From contig NZ_CP079737.1 of NCBI RefSeq assembly GCF_019916025.1, positions 868,001-932,000 on the forward strand: DNA of 64,000 nt, written 5' to 3'. Of this stretch, positions 8,773-18,267 are shown one piece after another. A program made the translations under genes and the position numbers. The notes beneath the pieces were generated by a model that was not told where the DNA came from, did no database searches, and saw only the letters and a program-made list of their open reading frames with translations. The stretch comes from Paraclostridium bifermentans. Its GTDB lineage: Bacteria > Bacillota > Clostridia > Peptostreptococcales > Peptostreptococcaceae. The stretch's first letter is position 1. Each line of letters begins with the position of its first letter.

Positions 8773-9120
8773 ATGATAAAAAGACCACAGGAACTAACTG
8801 AAAAAAAAGTTAAAAACCTAAGGGATGGTAGAGGAACTACTACTATGTATCATTTGATTGAAGGAAAAGAATTAAAAAATAAGGCTAAGTTAATTTCAAG
8901 ATTAGTTTTAGCACCAGGTTCATCTATAGGAGTTCATGATCATACAGATGATTTTGAAGTATATTATATAATTAAAGGTGAAGGTAGAGTGTTAGATGAT
9001 GGATTTATGCAGCCAATTGGATCTGGAGATGTTGTTTACACAGCAGATGGAGAGTCACATTATCTAGAAAATACTGGTGATGAAGAATTAGAATTAATAG
9101 CAATAGTTATAAATGATTAA
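8773..9120 (+). CDS. Single-domain cupin protein
   Basis: 115-residue small cupin. Cupin motif 1 appears around GSSIGVHDHTDDFEVYYIIKG, with metal-ligand candidates His, His and Glu, and motif 2 around ADGESHYLENTGDEEL with the last His. Such stand-alone cupins bind a metal and a small ligand; many are sugar isomerases or sensors, and none can be chosen here. Initiation looks unusual: a run of seven G (8757-8763) nine bases before the ATG instead of GGAGG. A terminator follows directly. Confidence 0.8.
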   Translation: MIKRPQELTEKKVKNLRDGRGTTTMYHLIEGKELKNKAKLISRLVLAPGSSIGVHDHTDDFEVYYIIKGEGRVLDDGFMQPIGSGDVVYTADGESHYLENTGDEELELIAIVIND

Positions 9121-9121
9121 A

Positions 9122-9149
9122 AAAGATGGGATAACCCATCTTTTTTTTA
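9122..9149 (+). terminator. Terminator of the cupin gene
   Basis: GATGGG (9125-9130), loop ATAA, CCCATC (9135-9140), then eight T. Confidence 0.88.
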
Positions 9150-9454
9150 TGTTTTAAAAATATATTTATTAAGAATTATTGAGATTATTAGAAATTTAGT
9201 TATATAAATTAAATATGTTTTGAACATAAAAATTTTAACATATTTTAAATATTAAATGTTAGAAAACTGATTTTTTGTTGTATATATAATTTGTAAAGAA
9301 AAATGTGAAAATAACCAAAAATGGTTTTTTTTCGCATACAATAAAAAATAATAGGAAAAGTTACAGGATTTTAACTATTTATGTTTAATATACAATTAAA
9401 CTGTCGTATATAAAACGTAAGTATAAAATCAACTTAAAACAGGGGGGATATTTA
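9150..9454. other. Non-coding gap with a weak orphan hairpin
   Basis: No ORF. AACCA/TGGTT (9313-9317 and 9322-9326) followed by seven T looks like a small intrinsic terminator not attached to any gene; it could end a short leader RNA of the glucosaminidase or be chance. The gap ends in a six-G Shine-Dalgarno (9442-9447). Confidence 0.35.
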
Positions 9455-11923
9455 TTGAATAAAAAAATAGCAATAGCTACGCTTGCATTCATGCCATTGA
9501 CAGCTACAAATGTATTTGCATCTGGGCAGGAAGGTATTGTAACAGCTCCATCATTAAATGTAAGAAGTGAACCTTCAACAGGAAGTTCTTTTCTTTTTTC
9601 TATTAAGCAAAATGAAAAAGTAACTATATTAGAAAGCCAAGATGGATGGTATAAAATAAAAGCAGGAAATGGAAATTCTGGCTGGGCTTCTAGTGAGTAT
9701 ATAAAAACAGACCTTAATCAAAATAACCAATCAGAATCCAAAAGAACAGTTACAGCAGATGTGCTTAATATGAGAAGCGGAGCATCTACAAGCTATAGAA
9801 CAATAGCTAAAATAAAAAAAGGAACAGAAGTCGAATTAATATCAGAGAGTAATGGCTGGTCAAAGATTAAGTATGAGGGAAGAATCGGATATGCATCAAG
9901 TGAGTTTCTATCAAATGAGAATAATATAAAACCAAGTGAAAAACCAAGTACTAATCAAAATACAGATGCAAATTCTAATAATAATACAAATGAAACTAAA
10001 ACAATAGGAAAAACAAAAGTAGTAACAGCAACATCATTAAATGTGAGAAGTGGGCCATCAACAAGTAATGGTGTAATAGGGTCATTAAAACAAAATGATA
10101 AAGTAGAAGTAATATCAGAAAGTAATGGCTGGTCGAAAGTTAAGTTCAGCGTAAAAGAAGGATATGTATCAAGTGCATATTTAAAAGACTCTAATGGTGG
10201 AAATACTGGAGGAAGTGAAAATCCAAATCCAACACCAGGAAAAACAAAAGTAGTAACAGCAACATCACTAAATGTGAGAAGTGGACCATCAACAAGTAAC
10301 AGTGTAATAGGATCATTAAAACAAAATGATAAAGTAGAAGTAATATCAGAAAGTAATGGCTGGTCGAAAGTTAAGTTCAGCGGAAAAGAAGGATATGTAT
10401 CAAGTACATATTTAAAAGATGCTGATGGTGGAAATACTGGTGGAGGAAGTGAAACTCCAAATCCAACACCAGGAAAAACAAAAGTAGTAACAGCAACATC
10501 ACTAAATGTGAGAAGTGGACCATCAACAAGTAATAGTGTAATAGCATCATTAAAACAAAATGATAAAGTAGAAGTAATATCAGAAAGTAATGGCTGGTCG
10601 AAAGTTAAGTTCAGCGTAAAAGAAGGATATGTATCAAGTACATATTTAAAAGACGCTGATGGTGGAAATACTGGTGGAGGAAGTGAAACTCCGAGTACGG
10701 CTAACACTAAAACGGTTTTAGCAACATCATTAAATGTGAGAAGTGGACCATCAACAAGTAATAGTGTAATAGGATCATTAAAACAAAATGATAAAGTAGA
10801 AGTAATATCAGAAAGTAATGGCTGGTCGAAAGTTAAGTTCAGCGGAAAAGAAGGATATGTATCAAGTATATACTTAAAAGATTCTGATAGTGGAAATACT
10901 GGTGGAGGAAGTGAAACTCCAAACCCAAGTAATAATAAAATAGTGACAGCAACATCACTAAATGTAAGAAGTGGACCAGCGACAAGCAACAGTGTAATAG
11001 GATCTCTAAGACAAAATGAAGTAGTAGAGGTAATATCAGAAAGTAATGGCTGGTCGAAAATTAAATTCAATGGAAAAGAAGGTTACGTATCAAGTGACTA
11101 CTTAAAAGACTATAGTGGAGGAAGCACAGGTGGAGGAGGTAGCTCTGAGGTTGTAGATGGAGCGACAGTTAATAATACACCTGTAAGCTATACTTTAACA
11201 CAACATATTAACCAACAAGTTACGAAAGGTAATGGAAATATGATCGCATCACGTGGGTTTGTACAAGCTAGTAGATCTGATATAGAACACTATATAAACC
11301 CAAGTAACTTTACAGGTAGTAAGAGTAGTATGTTACAATTTTTAAGATTAGATAGCTATAAAGGTGGAATAACTGCAAGTGAATTAAATGGATACTTAAA
11401 TAGTTTAAGTCCTACATCAGGAGGCTCTAATGTTTTCTATAATCAAGGACAAGCATTTATAAATGCTGCGCAAAAACATAATATAGATTTAGTATACTTA
11501 GTAGGACATTCTATGCTAGAAACGGGTTATGGAAGATCTACTCTTGCACAAGGACAAGTTTTAACATCTTATCAAGGGAAACCACTACCTCAGCCTGTAA
11601 AAGTTTATAACTTCTTTGGAATTGGAGCATTTGATGGAACTGCAAATCTTTCGGGGGCTGAAGCTGCATATAAAAATGGATGGACAACAGTTGAAAAAAC
11701 TATAGATGGTTCAGCTAAGTGGTTATCTTCAAATTATATACATAGTAGTAAATACGGACAAAATACTTTATATAAAATGAGATGGAGCTATGAAAATTTA
11801 TGGCATCAATATGCCACAGATGTAAACTGGGCAAATGCTATATCAGGAGTAATGAATAAATTGGTAGGAATGTATGATACAACTAGCAATTTAGTTTATG
11901 AAGTTCCAGTTCATAAAAAATAA
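9455..11923 (+). CDS. Secreted peptidoglycan N-acetylglucosaminidase with seven SH3b modules
   Basis: 822-residue autolysin. A signal peptide (about residues 1-23, cleavage near VFASG) leads to seven bacterial SH3 cell-wall-binding modules, each with a LNVRSGPST-type core, at about residues 30, 100, 190, 268, 345, 420 and 497, joined by Gly/Asn/Pro-rich linkers. The C-terminal domain (about 590-800) is a glucosaminidase of the LytG/Acd type with HSMLETGYGRS; Glu689 is the likely catalytic acid. It cuts glycan strands for growth or cell separation. Start TTG at 9455 follows a GGGGGG SD; the signal peptide begins there. Modules 3-7 are almost identical at DNA level. Confidence 0.9.
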   Translation: MNKKIAIATLAFMPLTATNVFASGQEGIVTAPSLNVRSEPSTGSSFLFSIKQNEKVTILESQDGWYKIKAGNGNSGWASSEYIKTDLNQNNQSESKRTVTADVLNMRSGASTSYRTIAKIKKGTEVELISESNGWSKIKYEGRIGYASSEFLSNENNIKPSEKPSTNQNTDANSNNNTNETKTIGKTKVVTATSLNVRSGPSTSNGVIGSLKQNDKVEVISESNGWSKVKFSVKEGYVSSAYLKDSNGGNTGGSENPNPTPGKTKVVTATSLNVRSGPSTSNSVIGSLKQNDKVEVISESNGWSKVKFSGKEGYVSSTYLKDADGGNTGGGSETPNPTPGKTKVVTATSLNVRSGPSTSNSVIASLKQNDKVEVISESNGWSKVKFSVKEGYVSSTYLKDADGGNTGGGSETPSTANTKTVLATSLNVRSGPSTSNSVIGSLKQNDKVEVISESNGWSKVKFSGKEGYVSSIYLKDSDSGNTGGGSETPNPSNNKIVTATSLNVRSGPATSNSVIGSLRQNEVVEVISESNGWSKIKFNGKEGYVSSDYLKDYSGGSTGGGGSSEVVDGATVNNTPVSYTLTQHINQQVTKGNGNMIASRGFVQASRSDIEHYINPSNFTGSKSSMLQFLRLDSYKGGITASELNGYLNSLSPTSGGSNVFYNQGQAFINAAQKHNIDLVYLVGHSMLETGYGRSTLAQGQVLTSYQGKPLPQPVKVYNFFGIGAFDGTANLSGAEAAYKNGWTTVEKTIDGSAKWLSSNYIHSSKYGQNTLYKMRWSYENLWHQYATDVNWANAISGVMNKLVGMYDTTSNLVYEVPVHKK
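10013..11110 (+). repeat. Five tandem 228-234 bp SH3b-coding repeats
   Basis: The Leu codon of the LNVRSG core recurs at 10037, 10268, 10502, 10730 and 10958, giving periods of 231, 234, 228 and 228 bp. Stretches of tens of bases are identical between units, including third codon positions, so they arose by recent duplication or are kept alike by recombination. Copy number is likely to vary between strains. Confidence 0.9.
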
Positions 11924-11927
11924 AAAA

Positions 11928-11952
11928 TGAGGGTGATACCCTCATTTTTTTT
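11928..11952. terminator. Bidirectional terminator between convergent genes
   Basis: TGAGGGT (11928-11934), loop GAT, ACCCTCA (11938-11944), flanked by A- and T-runs. It serves the glucosaminidase gene on the plus strand and the minus-strand gene whose stop lies at 11951. Confidence 0.88.
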
Positions 11953-12619
11953 ATACAACTCTTTTATACTTTAAAAAAACATCTATGTTGTTTTCGCTAA
12001 TAATATTTTTTATATTGCCAAAATTATAAGTAGCTAATGCATACTCTCTCATACTATCAAAAATAAACTCTTCATTTTTATCCTCAAAGTCTATAAGTCT
12101 ATGCGCTATAGACCAAGCTATAGACTCTCTATTTATAAGATTTTTCTTTAGATTTATAACACATTCCTCTAAATCAACCGGCAAGCTTTTTTTATGAAGA
12201 TTTTCTATGTCTATATCTATATCATATTCAACAAGTTTATTTATAAAGATTTTGATTAATTGACTGTATTCAGCCCTGCTAGCATCTATGCTTGAATCCA
12301 GTATATGGCCAATCTCATGATATATAACAAATTTAGCTATAGAAAAAATGTTTTTACTAGATATGTTTAAAAAAATATTTTTAGAATGTAAGAATGAAAA
12401 AAAGTTATAACAAAAAGATATAAATCCTTGCTTTGAAACTAGTATAAGTCTTAACCTAGGCAGGGTACATATAGGTATGAATCTTTTTTTAAAATAAAGC
12501 ATATATAATTTTTTATTAACATTTACACTTTTTACAATTTCTTTTATTATTTTTTTTTCGCCTAAATCTTCATAAGAAAGTAAAATTTTATTTATTAAAA
12601 CGCTATCAACGTTATCCAT
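11951..12619 (-). CDS. Putative zinc metalloprotease-like protein with HEIGH motif
   Basis: 222 residues; family not recognised with certainty. VIYHEIGHILD at residues 100-108 is a gluzincin HExxH zinc site, and NRESIAWSIA with Glu165 could supply the third ligand, an arrangement like ImmA/IrrE or WLM-type peptidases. There is no signal peptide or clear membrane helix, so a cytoplasmic protein is expected. The start is supported by AAGGTGGTGATTT just before the ATG on the minus strand. It is divergent from polC and shares a terminator with the glucosaminidase. No helix-turn-helix partner gene lies next to it, unlike ImmR/ImmA pairs. Confidence 0.65.
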   Translation of the reverse strand: MDNVDSVLINKILLSYEDLGEKKIIKEIVKSVNVNKKLYMLYFKKRFIPICTLPRLRLILVSKQGFISFCYNFFSFLHSKNIFLNISSKNIFSIAKFVIYHEIGHILDSSIDASRAEYSQLIKIFINKLVEYDIDIDIENLHKKSLPVDLEECVINLKKNLINRESIAWSIAHRLIDFEDKNEEFIFDSMREYALATYNFGNIKNIISENNIDVFLKYKRVV

Positions 12620-12753
12620 GAAATCACCACCTTAAATGTGTCATCTAACTTACTTACTAATATATTATTAAAAAATATATATTTTGTAGCTAATCCTAAT
12701 AAAAAAAGTAGTATATATGATATAATGATTTGATGGAGAGGAGGGAACTTCTT

Positions 12754-15700
12754 ATGGAAAATATTAAAGATTATTTAGAAAAACTTGAAATAGAAAATAA
12801 TATTTTAAACAAACAATTAGCAGATGTATATGTAACAAAAGTAATATACTTTAAGGAAGAAAAAATAATATATATATATTTATCTTCAAAAAATATAATC
12901 AGTTATATATACACAGACATGCTAAGAGAAGAAATTAAGGAAAAGCTTGACTACTTTAGTGATGTGAAAATTAAAGTAAGATATGTTAAATTAGAAAAAC
13001 AGAAAACAAAAGATATCATAAAAAAATATTGGTCAAATATACTACATATATTAATTAATTTATGTCCATCACTAAGTGGTTGGGTGAAAAAAGTTGAGTA
13101 TATGTGTATAGATGATACGTTAAAAATAAAGTTACCATCAGATTTATTTTATAGGAGACTTACAAATCAAAATGCTATACAGGTTTTAAAAAATGTATTA
13201 GCAGAAGAGGCTGGAATCGAAATAGATATAGTTTTTGAAAAATCTGTTAATCGAGGTCCTGATGTAGAAAAGTTAATTATGAAAAATGATAATTTAGTTG
13301 AACAAATGGTAAAAGAAAGAATAGCAGAATCATTAGAATTAGATGATGAAAATGAAGCTGAAATTGAAGGAAATGAAGCTATAGTAGCTTTATCAAAAGA
13401 AGAATATATTTATGGAGAAAATGTAAATGCTCCAGTTGAAAAAATAAATAGATTAAACCCTAACTCAGGAACTGTGTGTGTAATAGGTGAAGTTTTTGAT
13501 GTTGAATTAAAAGAGTTAAGAAATGGTAAAGTTCTTTTAATAGCAGCAGTAACAGATTATACAAGTTCAATAAGTTGTAAACTGTTCTTAAATGATATGA
13601 ATAAAGATAAAGTTATAGATTCAGTAACTAAAGGTGCTTACCTAAAAATAAAAGGTGACGCACTTTATGATAACTATCAGAGAGAACTAACGATGACAAT
13701 AAGTGGGATAAAACAAGAAGTTAAAGAAGAACGTATAGATAAGTCAGACGTTAAAAGAGTTGAGCTTCATGCACATACTCAAATGTCATCAATGGATGCT
13801 ATATGTCCAACAAAAAAATTAGTTGAGAGAGCTGCAAAATGGGGGCATCCTGCAATAGCAATAACAGATCATGGAGTGGTACAAGCATTTCCAGAGGCTA
13901 TGGACGCGGCTAAAAAACATGGGATAAAGGCTATTTATGGTGTTGAAGGATATTTAGCAGAAGATGAAGTTCCTATAATAAAAGATCCAAATGATAAAGA
14001 GCTATCTCAAAGTTTTGTAGTATTTGATATAGAAACCACTGGATTTTCTAATACAAATGATAAGATAACGGAGATTGGTGCTGTTAAAATAGAAAACTTT
14101 AAAGTTGTAGATAGATTTAGTGAGTTGGTAAATCCTGAAACGGACATATCGTATAAAATACAGGAATTAACAGGAATTACTAATGATTTAGTAGCAGATA
14201 AACCAACGATAGAGGATATACTACCTAAGTTTTTAGAATTTATAGGTGACGATGTTTTAGTTGCGCACAATGCGGATTTTGATATGGGATTTATATCTCA
14301 AAAAAGCAGAGAACAAGGTCTAGAGTTTAAAAATAAGAGTGTGGATACGTTGACTTTAGCTAGGGTTTTATTACCACAATTAAAAAGACATAGATTGAAC
14401 CTTATTGCTAAAGCATTAGGAATACCTCTTTTGAATCACCATAGAGCAGTAGACGATGCAGAGGCTACAGCCCATATATTTATAAAGTTTTTAGAAATGC
14501 TTAAAAAAGAAGGTGTTGAAAAGTTAAGTGATGTAAATGAAAAACTTGGAGGCCTTGACTATACAAAGATTGCAACAAATCATATAACTTTACTTGCTAA
14601 AAATTACACTGGCTTAAAAAACTTATATAAGATTGTATCGGATGCCCATGTAAATCATTTTTACAGAGCTCCTAGGATATTAAGGAGTGTATTAGAAAAG
14701 CATAAAGAAGGTCTAATAATAGGGTCTGCATGTGAAGCAGGACAAGTATTCGCCGCTGTTAAGAAAAATTTACCAGACGAAGAAATAGAAAAGATAATAG
14801 ATCTATATGACTATATAGAAGTTATGCCAATTGATAATAATAGGTTCATGATTGAAAAAGGTGAAGTTAAAGACGAAGAAGAATTAAAGGAGTTAAACAG
14901 AAAATTAATCAATGTAGCTAAGAAGTTTAATAAAATACCAGTAGCTACAGGAGATGTACACTTCTTAGATAAGCATGAAGCTGTTCTTAGAAAAGTTTTG
15001 AAAAATTCTCAAGGATTTAAAGTGGATGAGGAAGAAACATATCTTCATTTTAGGACTACAGATGAGATGCTAGAAGAATTCAGCTATTTAGATCCAGTAG
15101 AAGCATATGAAGTAGTTGTAGCAAATACTAATAAAATAGCAGATATGATTGAGGATATAAAACCAATCCCGGATGATACATATCCACCTGTAATAGAAGG
15201 CTCTGATGTAGAACTTAGGGAAATGTGCTATGAAAAGGCAAAAAGAATTTATGGAGATCCTATGCCAAAAGTAGTTGAAGCAAGATTAGATAGAGAATTA
15301 AACTCTATAATTGGAAATGGGTACGCGGTTATGTACATCATTTCTCAAAAACTTGTTACTAAGTCGTTAAGAGATGGATATCTAGTTGGATCTAGGGGAT
15401 CGGTTGGGTCATCTTTTGCGGCTACTATGAGTGATATAACAGAAGTTAATCCATTACCTGCTCACTATATATGCGAAAATGAAGAATGCAAATATTCTTA
15501 TTTTTATGAAATAGGAGAGTGGGGATCAGGAGCAGACTTGCCAGATAAAGATTGTCCAAAGTGTGGAAGACCTCTAAAAAAAGATGGTCATGATATACCA
15601 TTTGAAGTTTTCTTAGGATTTGAAGGAGATAAAGAACCGGATATAGACTTAAACTTCTCTGGTGATTATCAGCCAATAATTCATAAATATACAGAAGAAT

Positions 15701-17061
15701 TATTTGGTGAAGGATATGTTTATAGAGCTGGAACTATAGGTACAGTAGCAGAAAAAACAGCATTTGGATATGCTAAAAAATATATAGAGGAAAATAATAT
15801 AAATACTACTTCAGCAGAAGCATTAAGGTTAGCAAATGGATGTACAGGAGTAAAAAGAACATCAGGGCAACATCCTGGTGGAGTTATGGTTGTTCCTCAT
15901 TATAAAGATGTTTATGATTTTACGCCTATACAATATCCTGCAAATGATACTTCATGTGGAGTAATAACTACTCACTTTGACTATCATTCTATAAGTGGTA
16001 GAATACTTAAACTAGACATACTAGGGCACGATGTGCCGACCATAATAAGAATGCTTGAAGATATAACCGGGATAGATGCCACAACAATACCATTAGATGA
16101 TAAAGAAACTATGTCATTATTTACATCAACAGATGCATTAGGAGTAACACCAGAAGAAATAAATTGTCCAATAGGTTCACTAGCAATACCAGAGTTTGGA
16201 ACTAAGTTCGTTAGACAAATGCTACTTGATACTAAGCCGACTACATTTGCAGAGCTTGTTCGTATATCTGGTCTTTCTCATGGTACTGACGTTTGGCTAA
16301 ATAATGCTCAAGAGTTAGTTCAAAAGGAAATAGTAGGTCTTAAGGATGTTATATCTACTCGTGACGATATAATGAACTACCTTATATTTAAAGGATTACC
16401 TCCCAAAATGGCTTTTACAATAATGGAAAGTGTTAGAAAAGGTAGAGGGTTAAAACCTGAGCATATAGAAGAAATGGAGAAAAATGATGTCCCAGAGTGG
16501 TATATATGGTCATGCCAACAAATTAAATACATGTTCCCTAAAGCGCATGCTGTTGCATATGTAATGATGTCATTTAGACTTGCATATTGCAAGGTTCATT
16601 ATCCAGAAGCTTTTTATGCAACTTATTTTACAACTAAGGCAGAAGATTTTGACGCAGATTTAATTGTAAAAGGATTAGGGGCGATAAAATCAAAGATAAG
16701 AGAAATTGAAGAATTAGGAAATGAAGCAACTACTAAAGAAAAAAATATGCTAATAGTTTTAGAAGTTGCTCTTGAAATGTATGCAAGAGGTATAAAGATA
16801 ATACCAGTTGATATATATAAATCGAATGCTAAAAATTTCCAAGTTGTAGGTGAAAAAACTTTATTGCCACCTATGATAGCTCTACAAGGGGTGGGAGAGA
16901 ATGCAGCAATAAATATTCAAAATGAAAGGGATAATGGAGAATTTATATCTAAAGAAGATCTTAGAAAGAGAACTAAAATTTCAAAAACTGTAATTGAAAC
17001 TTTAACAAATCATGGATCTTTAGAAAATATGAGTGATAAGAATCAATTATCATTATTCTAA
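12754..17061 (+). CDS. polC: DNA polymerase III alpha subunit, PolC type
   Basis: Replicative polymerase of low-GC Gram-positives, 1435 residues (Bacillus PolC about 1437). Order: N-terminal domain, OB fold (about 240-330), PHP domain opening with ELHAHTQMSSMD near residue 336, inserted DEDDh proofreading exonuclease starting FDIETTGF near residue 423, second PHP part, zinc-binding cysteines near residues 905-945, and polymerase palm with PDIDLNFSG near residue 960. The start is the ATG at 12754 because AGGAGGG lies 8 bases before it; upstream in-frame codons overlap that SD. A TATAAT at 12721-12726 is a likely -10. A strong hairpin follows the double stop. Confidence 0.96.
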   Translation: MENIKDYLEKLEIENNILNKQLADVYVTKVIYFKEEKIIYIYLSSKNIISYIYTDMLREEIKEKLDYFSDVKIKVRYVKLEKQKTKDIIKKYWSNILHILINLCPSLSGWVKKVEYMCIDDTLKIKLPSDLFYRRLTNQNAIQVLKNVLAEEAGIEIDIVFEKSVNRGPDVEKLIMKNDNLVEQMVKERIAESLELDDENEAEIEGNEAIVALSKEEYIYGENVNAPVEKINRLNPNSGTVCVIGEVFDVELKELRNGKVLLIAAVTDYTSSISCKLFLNDMNKDKVIDSVTKGAYLKIKGDALYDNYQRELTMTISGIKQEVKEERIDKSDVKRVELHAHTQMSSMDAICPTKKLVERAAKWGHPAIAITDHGVVQAFPEAMDAAKKHGIKAIYGVEGYLAEDEVPIIKDPNDKELSQSFVVFDIETTGFSNTNDKITEIGAVKIENFKVVDRFSELVNPETDISYKIQELTGITNDLVADKPTIEDILPKFLEFIGDDVLVAHNADFDMGFISQKSREQGLEFKNKSVDTLTLARVLLPQLKRHRLNLIAKALGIPLLNHHRAVDDAEATAHIFIKFLEMLKKEGVEKLSDVNEKLGGLDYTKIATNHITLLAKNYTGLKNLYKIVSDAHVNHFYRAPRILRSVLEKHKEGLIIGSACEAGQVFAAVKKNLPDEEIEKIIDLYDYIEVMPIDNNRFMIEKGEVKDEEELKELNRKLINVAKKFNKIPVATGDVHFLDKHEAVLRKVLKNSQGFKVDEEETYLHFRTTDEMLEEFSYLDPVEAYEVVVANTNKIADMIEDIKPIPDDTYPPVIEGSDVELREMCYEKAKRIYGDPMPKVVEARLDRELNSIIGNGYAVMYIISQKLVTKSLRDGYLVGSRGSVGSSFAATMSDITEVNPLPAHYICENEECKYSYFYEIGEWGSGADLPDKDCPKCGRPLKKDGHDIPFEVFLGFEGDKEPDIDLNFSGDYQPIIHKYTEELFGEGYVYRAGTIGTVAEKTAFGYAKKYIEENNINTTSAEALRLANGCTGVKRTSGQHPGGVMVVPHYKDVYDFTPIQYPANDTSCGVITTHFDYHSISGRILKLDILGHDVPTIIRMLEDITGIDATTIPLDDKETMSLFTSTDALGVTPEEINCPIGSLAIPEFGTKFVRQMLLDTKPTTFAELVRISGLSHGTDVWLNNAQELVQKEIVGLKDVISTRDDIMNYLIFKGLPPKMAFTIMESVRKGRGLKPEHIEEMEKNDVPEWYIWSCQQIKYMFPKAHAVAYVMMSFRLAYCKVHYPEAFYATYFTTKAEDFDADLIVKGLGAIKSKIREIEELGNEATTKEKNMLIVLEVALEMYARGIKIIPVDIYKSNAKNFQVVGEKTLLPPMIALQGVGENAAINIQNERDNGEFISKEDLRKRTKISKTVIETLTNHGSLENMSDKNQLSLF

Positions 17062-17063
17062 TA

Positions 17064-17107
17064 AATAGGATTATAACTTATGTAAACTTGTGAGTTATAA
17101 TCCTATT
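17064..17107 (+). terminator. Hairpin after polC
   Basis: 15-bp stem AATAGGATTATAACT with AGTTATAATCCTATT, 14-nt loop. The following T-run is poor (TTTGT), so termination may be partial or the hairpin may protect the message end. Confidence 0.6.
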
Positions 17108-17166
17108 TGTACATATGATGACTTTGAGTATATAATTAAAATGAATATAAAAAAGGGGGAATTATT

Positions 17167-17826
17167 ATGAATACAAACTTAATTTCGTTGATTATAGGAA
17201 TTTGTGACGTTTTAATAATTTTTATTTGCTTAAAAATATCGAAAAAAATATTTCCGGGGAAAAATAAGGAATTTAATGAAAGTAAAAGTAGGTTTTTATT
17301 AAAAAAAAGTATGGTGAGTTGTATATGCATGATTTTAGGATTTGTTTTAGTTAAAAGTGTTATAATATCAAATTGGATTTTATATTTACATATAGTTCCA
17401 TCAAAAAATATTTTCAATACATATATGCAAAATGCTACTATCATAAATACGATAGTAATTAGTATTCAAGTTATTATAATAGGTCCTATAATTGAAGAAT
17501 TAATCTTTAGAAAAATTTTACTTGGAAAGCTATTAGAAAAATTTAGTAATAGACCTATCAAAGCTATAGTATATTCAGCTTTGATATTTGGAATTGTGCA
17601 CTTAAATGTTATACAAGGTGTAGCTGCATTTGGAGGCGGAATAATATTAGGTTTAATCTATTATTATACTAAGTCAATTAAAGCAACTATGTTTGCTCAT
17701 ATATTAAATAATTTTTTAATTATAATACCAAATCCAATAGGGTTATGGATGAATTTAATATATTTAATAGTAGGATTTTATCTAATTAAAAAAGGAAATA
17801 ATAAACTGAAATTATGCACATGCTAA
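17167..17826 (+). CDS. CPBP-family intramembrane metalloprotease (CAAX protease/Abi type)
   Basis: 219-residue polytopic membrane protein. The three CPBP motifs are present: EELIFR near residue 110, FGIVHLN near residue 141 and HILNN near residues 178-182, which together form the intramembrane catalytic site. Family roles include prenyl-protein processing, bacteriocin self-immunity and phage-abortive functions; none can be assigned here. SD is AAAAGGGGG. It sits alone between polC and a tRNA cluster, breaking the order seen in Bacillus where rimP closely follows polC. Confidence 0.85.
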   Translation: MNTNLISLIIGICDVLIIFICLKISKKIFPGKNKEFNESKSRFLLKKSMVSCICMILGFVLVKSVIISNWILYLHIVPSKNIFNTYMQNATIINTIVISIQVIIIGPIIEELIFRKILLGKLLEKFSNRPIKAIVYSALIFGIVHLNVIQGVAAFGGGIILGLIYYYTKSIKATMFAHILNNFLIIIPNPIGLWMNLIYLIVGFYLIKKGNNKLKLCTC

Positions 17827-17873
17827 GTGTCGAAAAAAATCGAAAGAAAAAGCGAAAAAATTAATAAAAAAGG

Positions 17874-17902
17874 TTAACAAAATTTAAAAAACATAATATA
17901 AT
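17874..17902 (+). promoter_or_regulatory. Promoter of the tRNA cluster
   Basis: TTAACA (17874-17879), 17-bp spacer, TATAAT (17897-17902). The predicted start is about 10 bases before the first tRNA, as expected for a stable RNA promoter. Confidence 0.72.
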
Positions 17903-17919
17903 AATAATGTAAGAAATGA

Positions 17920-17993
17920 GGCGACATAGCCAAGTGGTAAGGCAGTGGACTGCAACTCCTTGATCCCCAGTTCGAATCTGGGTGTCGCCTCCA
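17920..17993 (+). tRNA. tRNA-Cys (anticodon GCA)
   Basis: Acceptor stem GGCGACA with TGTCGCC, discriminator T, encoded CCA; T-loop GTTCGAATC; anticodon loop CTGCAAC. First of three tRNAs in one transcript. Confidence 0.96.
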
Positions 17994-18002
17994 AAATAAA
18001 AT

Positions 18003-18078
18003 GGGAATATAGCTCAGTTGGTAGAGCAATTGACTGTTAATCAATGGGTCACAGGTTCGAGTCCTGTTATTCCCGCCA
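18003..18078 (+). tRNA. tRNA-Asn (anticodon GTT)
   Basis: Acceptor stem GGGAATA with TATTCCC, discriminator G, encoded CCA; anticodon loop CTGTTAA; T-loop GTTCGAGTC. Confidence 0.96.
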
Positions 18079-18083
18079 TATAC

Positions 18084-18158
18084 GCTAGTGTGGCTCAACG
18101 GTAGAGCAGCTGACTTGTAATCAGCAGGTTGTAGGTTCGATTCCTATCACTAGCTCCA
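18084..18158 (+). tRNA. tRNA-Thr (anticodon TGT)
   Basis: Acceptor stem GCTAGTG with CACTAGC, discriminator T, encoded CCA; anticodon loop CTTGTAA; T-loop GTTCGATTC. Only 5 bases separate it from tRNA-Asn. Confidence 0.96.
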
Positions 18159-18165
18159 ATTATAG

Positions 18166-18191
18166 ACAAGCTAATAATAGCTTGTTTTTTT
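18166..18191 (+). terminator. Terminator of the tRNA cluster
   Basis: ACAAGCTA (18166-18173), loop ATAA, TAGCTTGT (18178-18185), T-run. Confidence 0.88.
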
Positions 18192-18267
18192 TGTTAAAAA
18201 AGTAGAAAAGAATTTGAATTTATTGTATACTAAGTATTAGTACCAAGTGATAAAATGGGAGGAATTA

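Noticed and set aside
9955-11070. 371-codon open frame on the minus strand opposite the SH3b repeats
   Set aside because: It mirrors the repeat period of the plus-strand autolysin, has no SD or family match, and is an antisense shadow.
10013-11110. CRISPR-like direct repeats
   Set aside because: Repeats are in frame, about 230 bp long and encode SH3b modules; there are no short repeats with unique spacers.
17828-17834. TGTCGAA, matching the Spo0A box, after the CPBP gene
   Set aside because: A 7-base match downstream of a gene and before a tRNA promoter is expected by chance; the following CGAAA copies look like a purine-rich tract.
17874-18098. 74-codon minus-strand frame across tRNA-Cys and tRNA-Asn
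   Set aside because: Its RRHPDSNWG-like text is the well-known false translation of tRNA antisense; the tRNAs explain the sequence.
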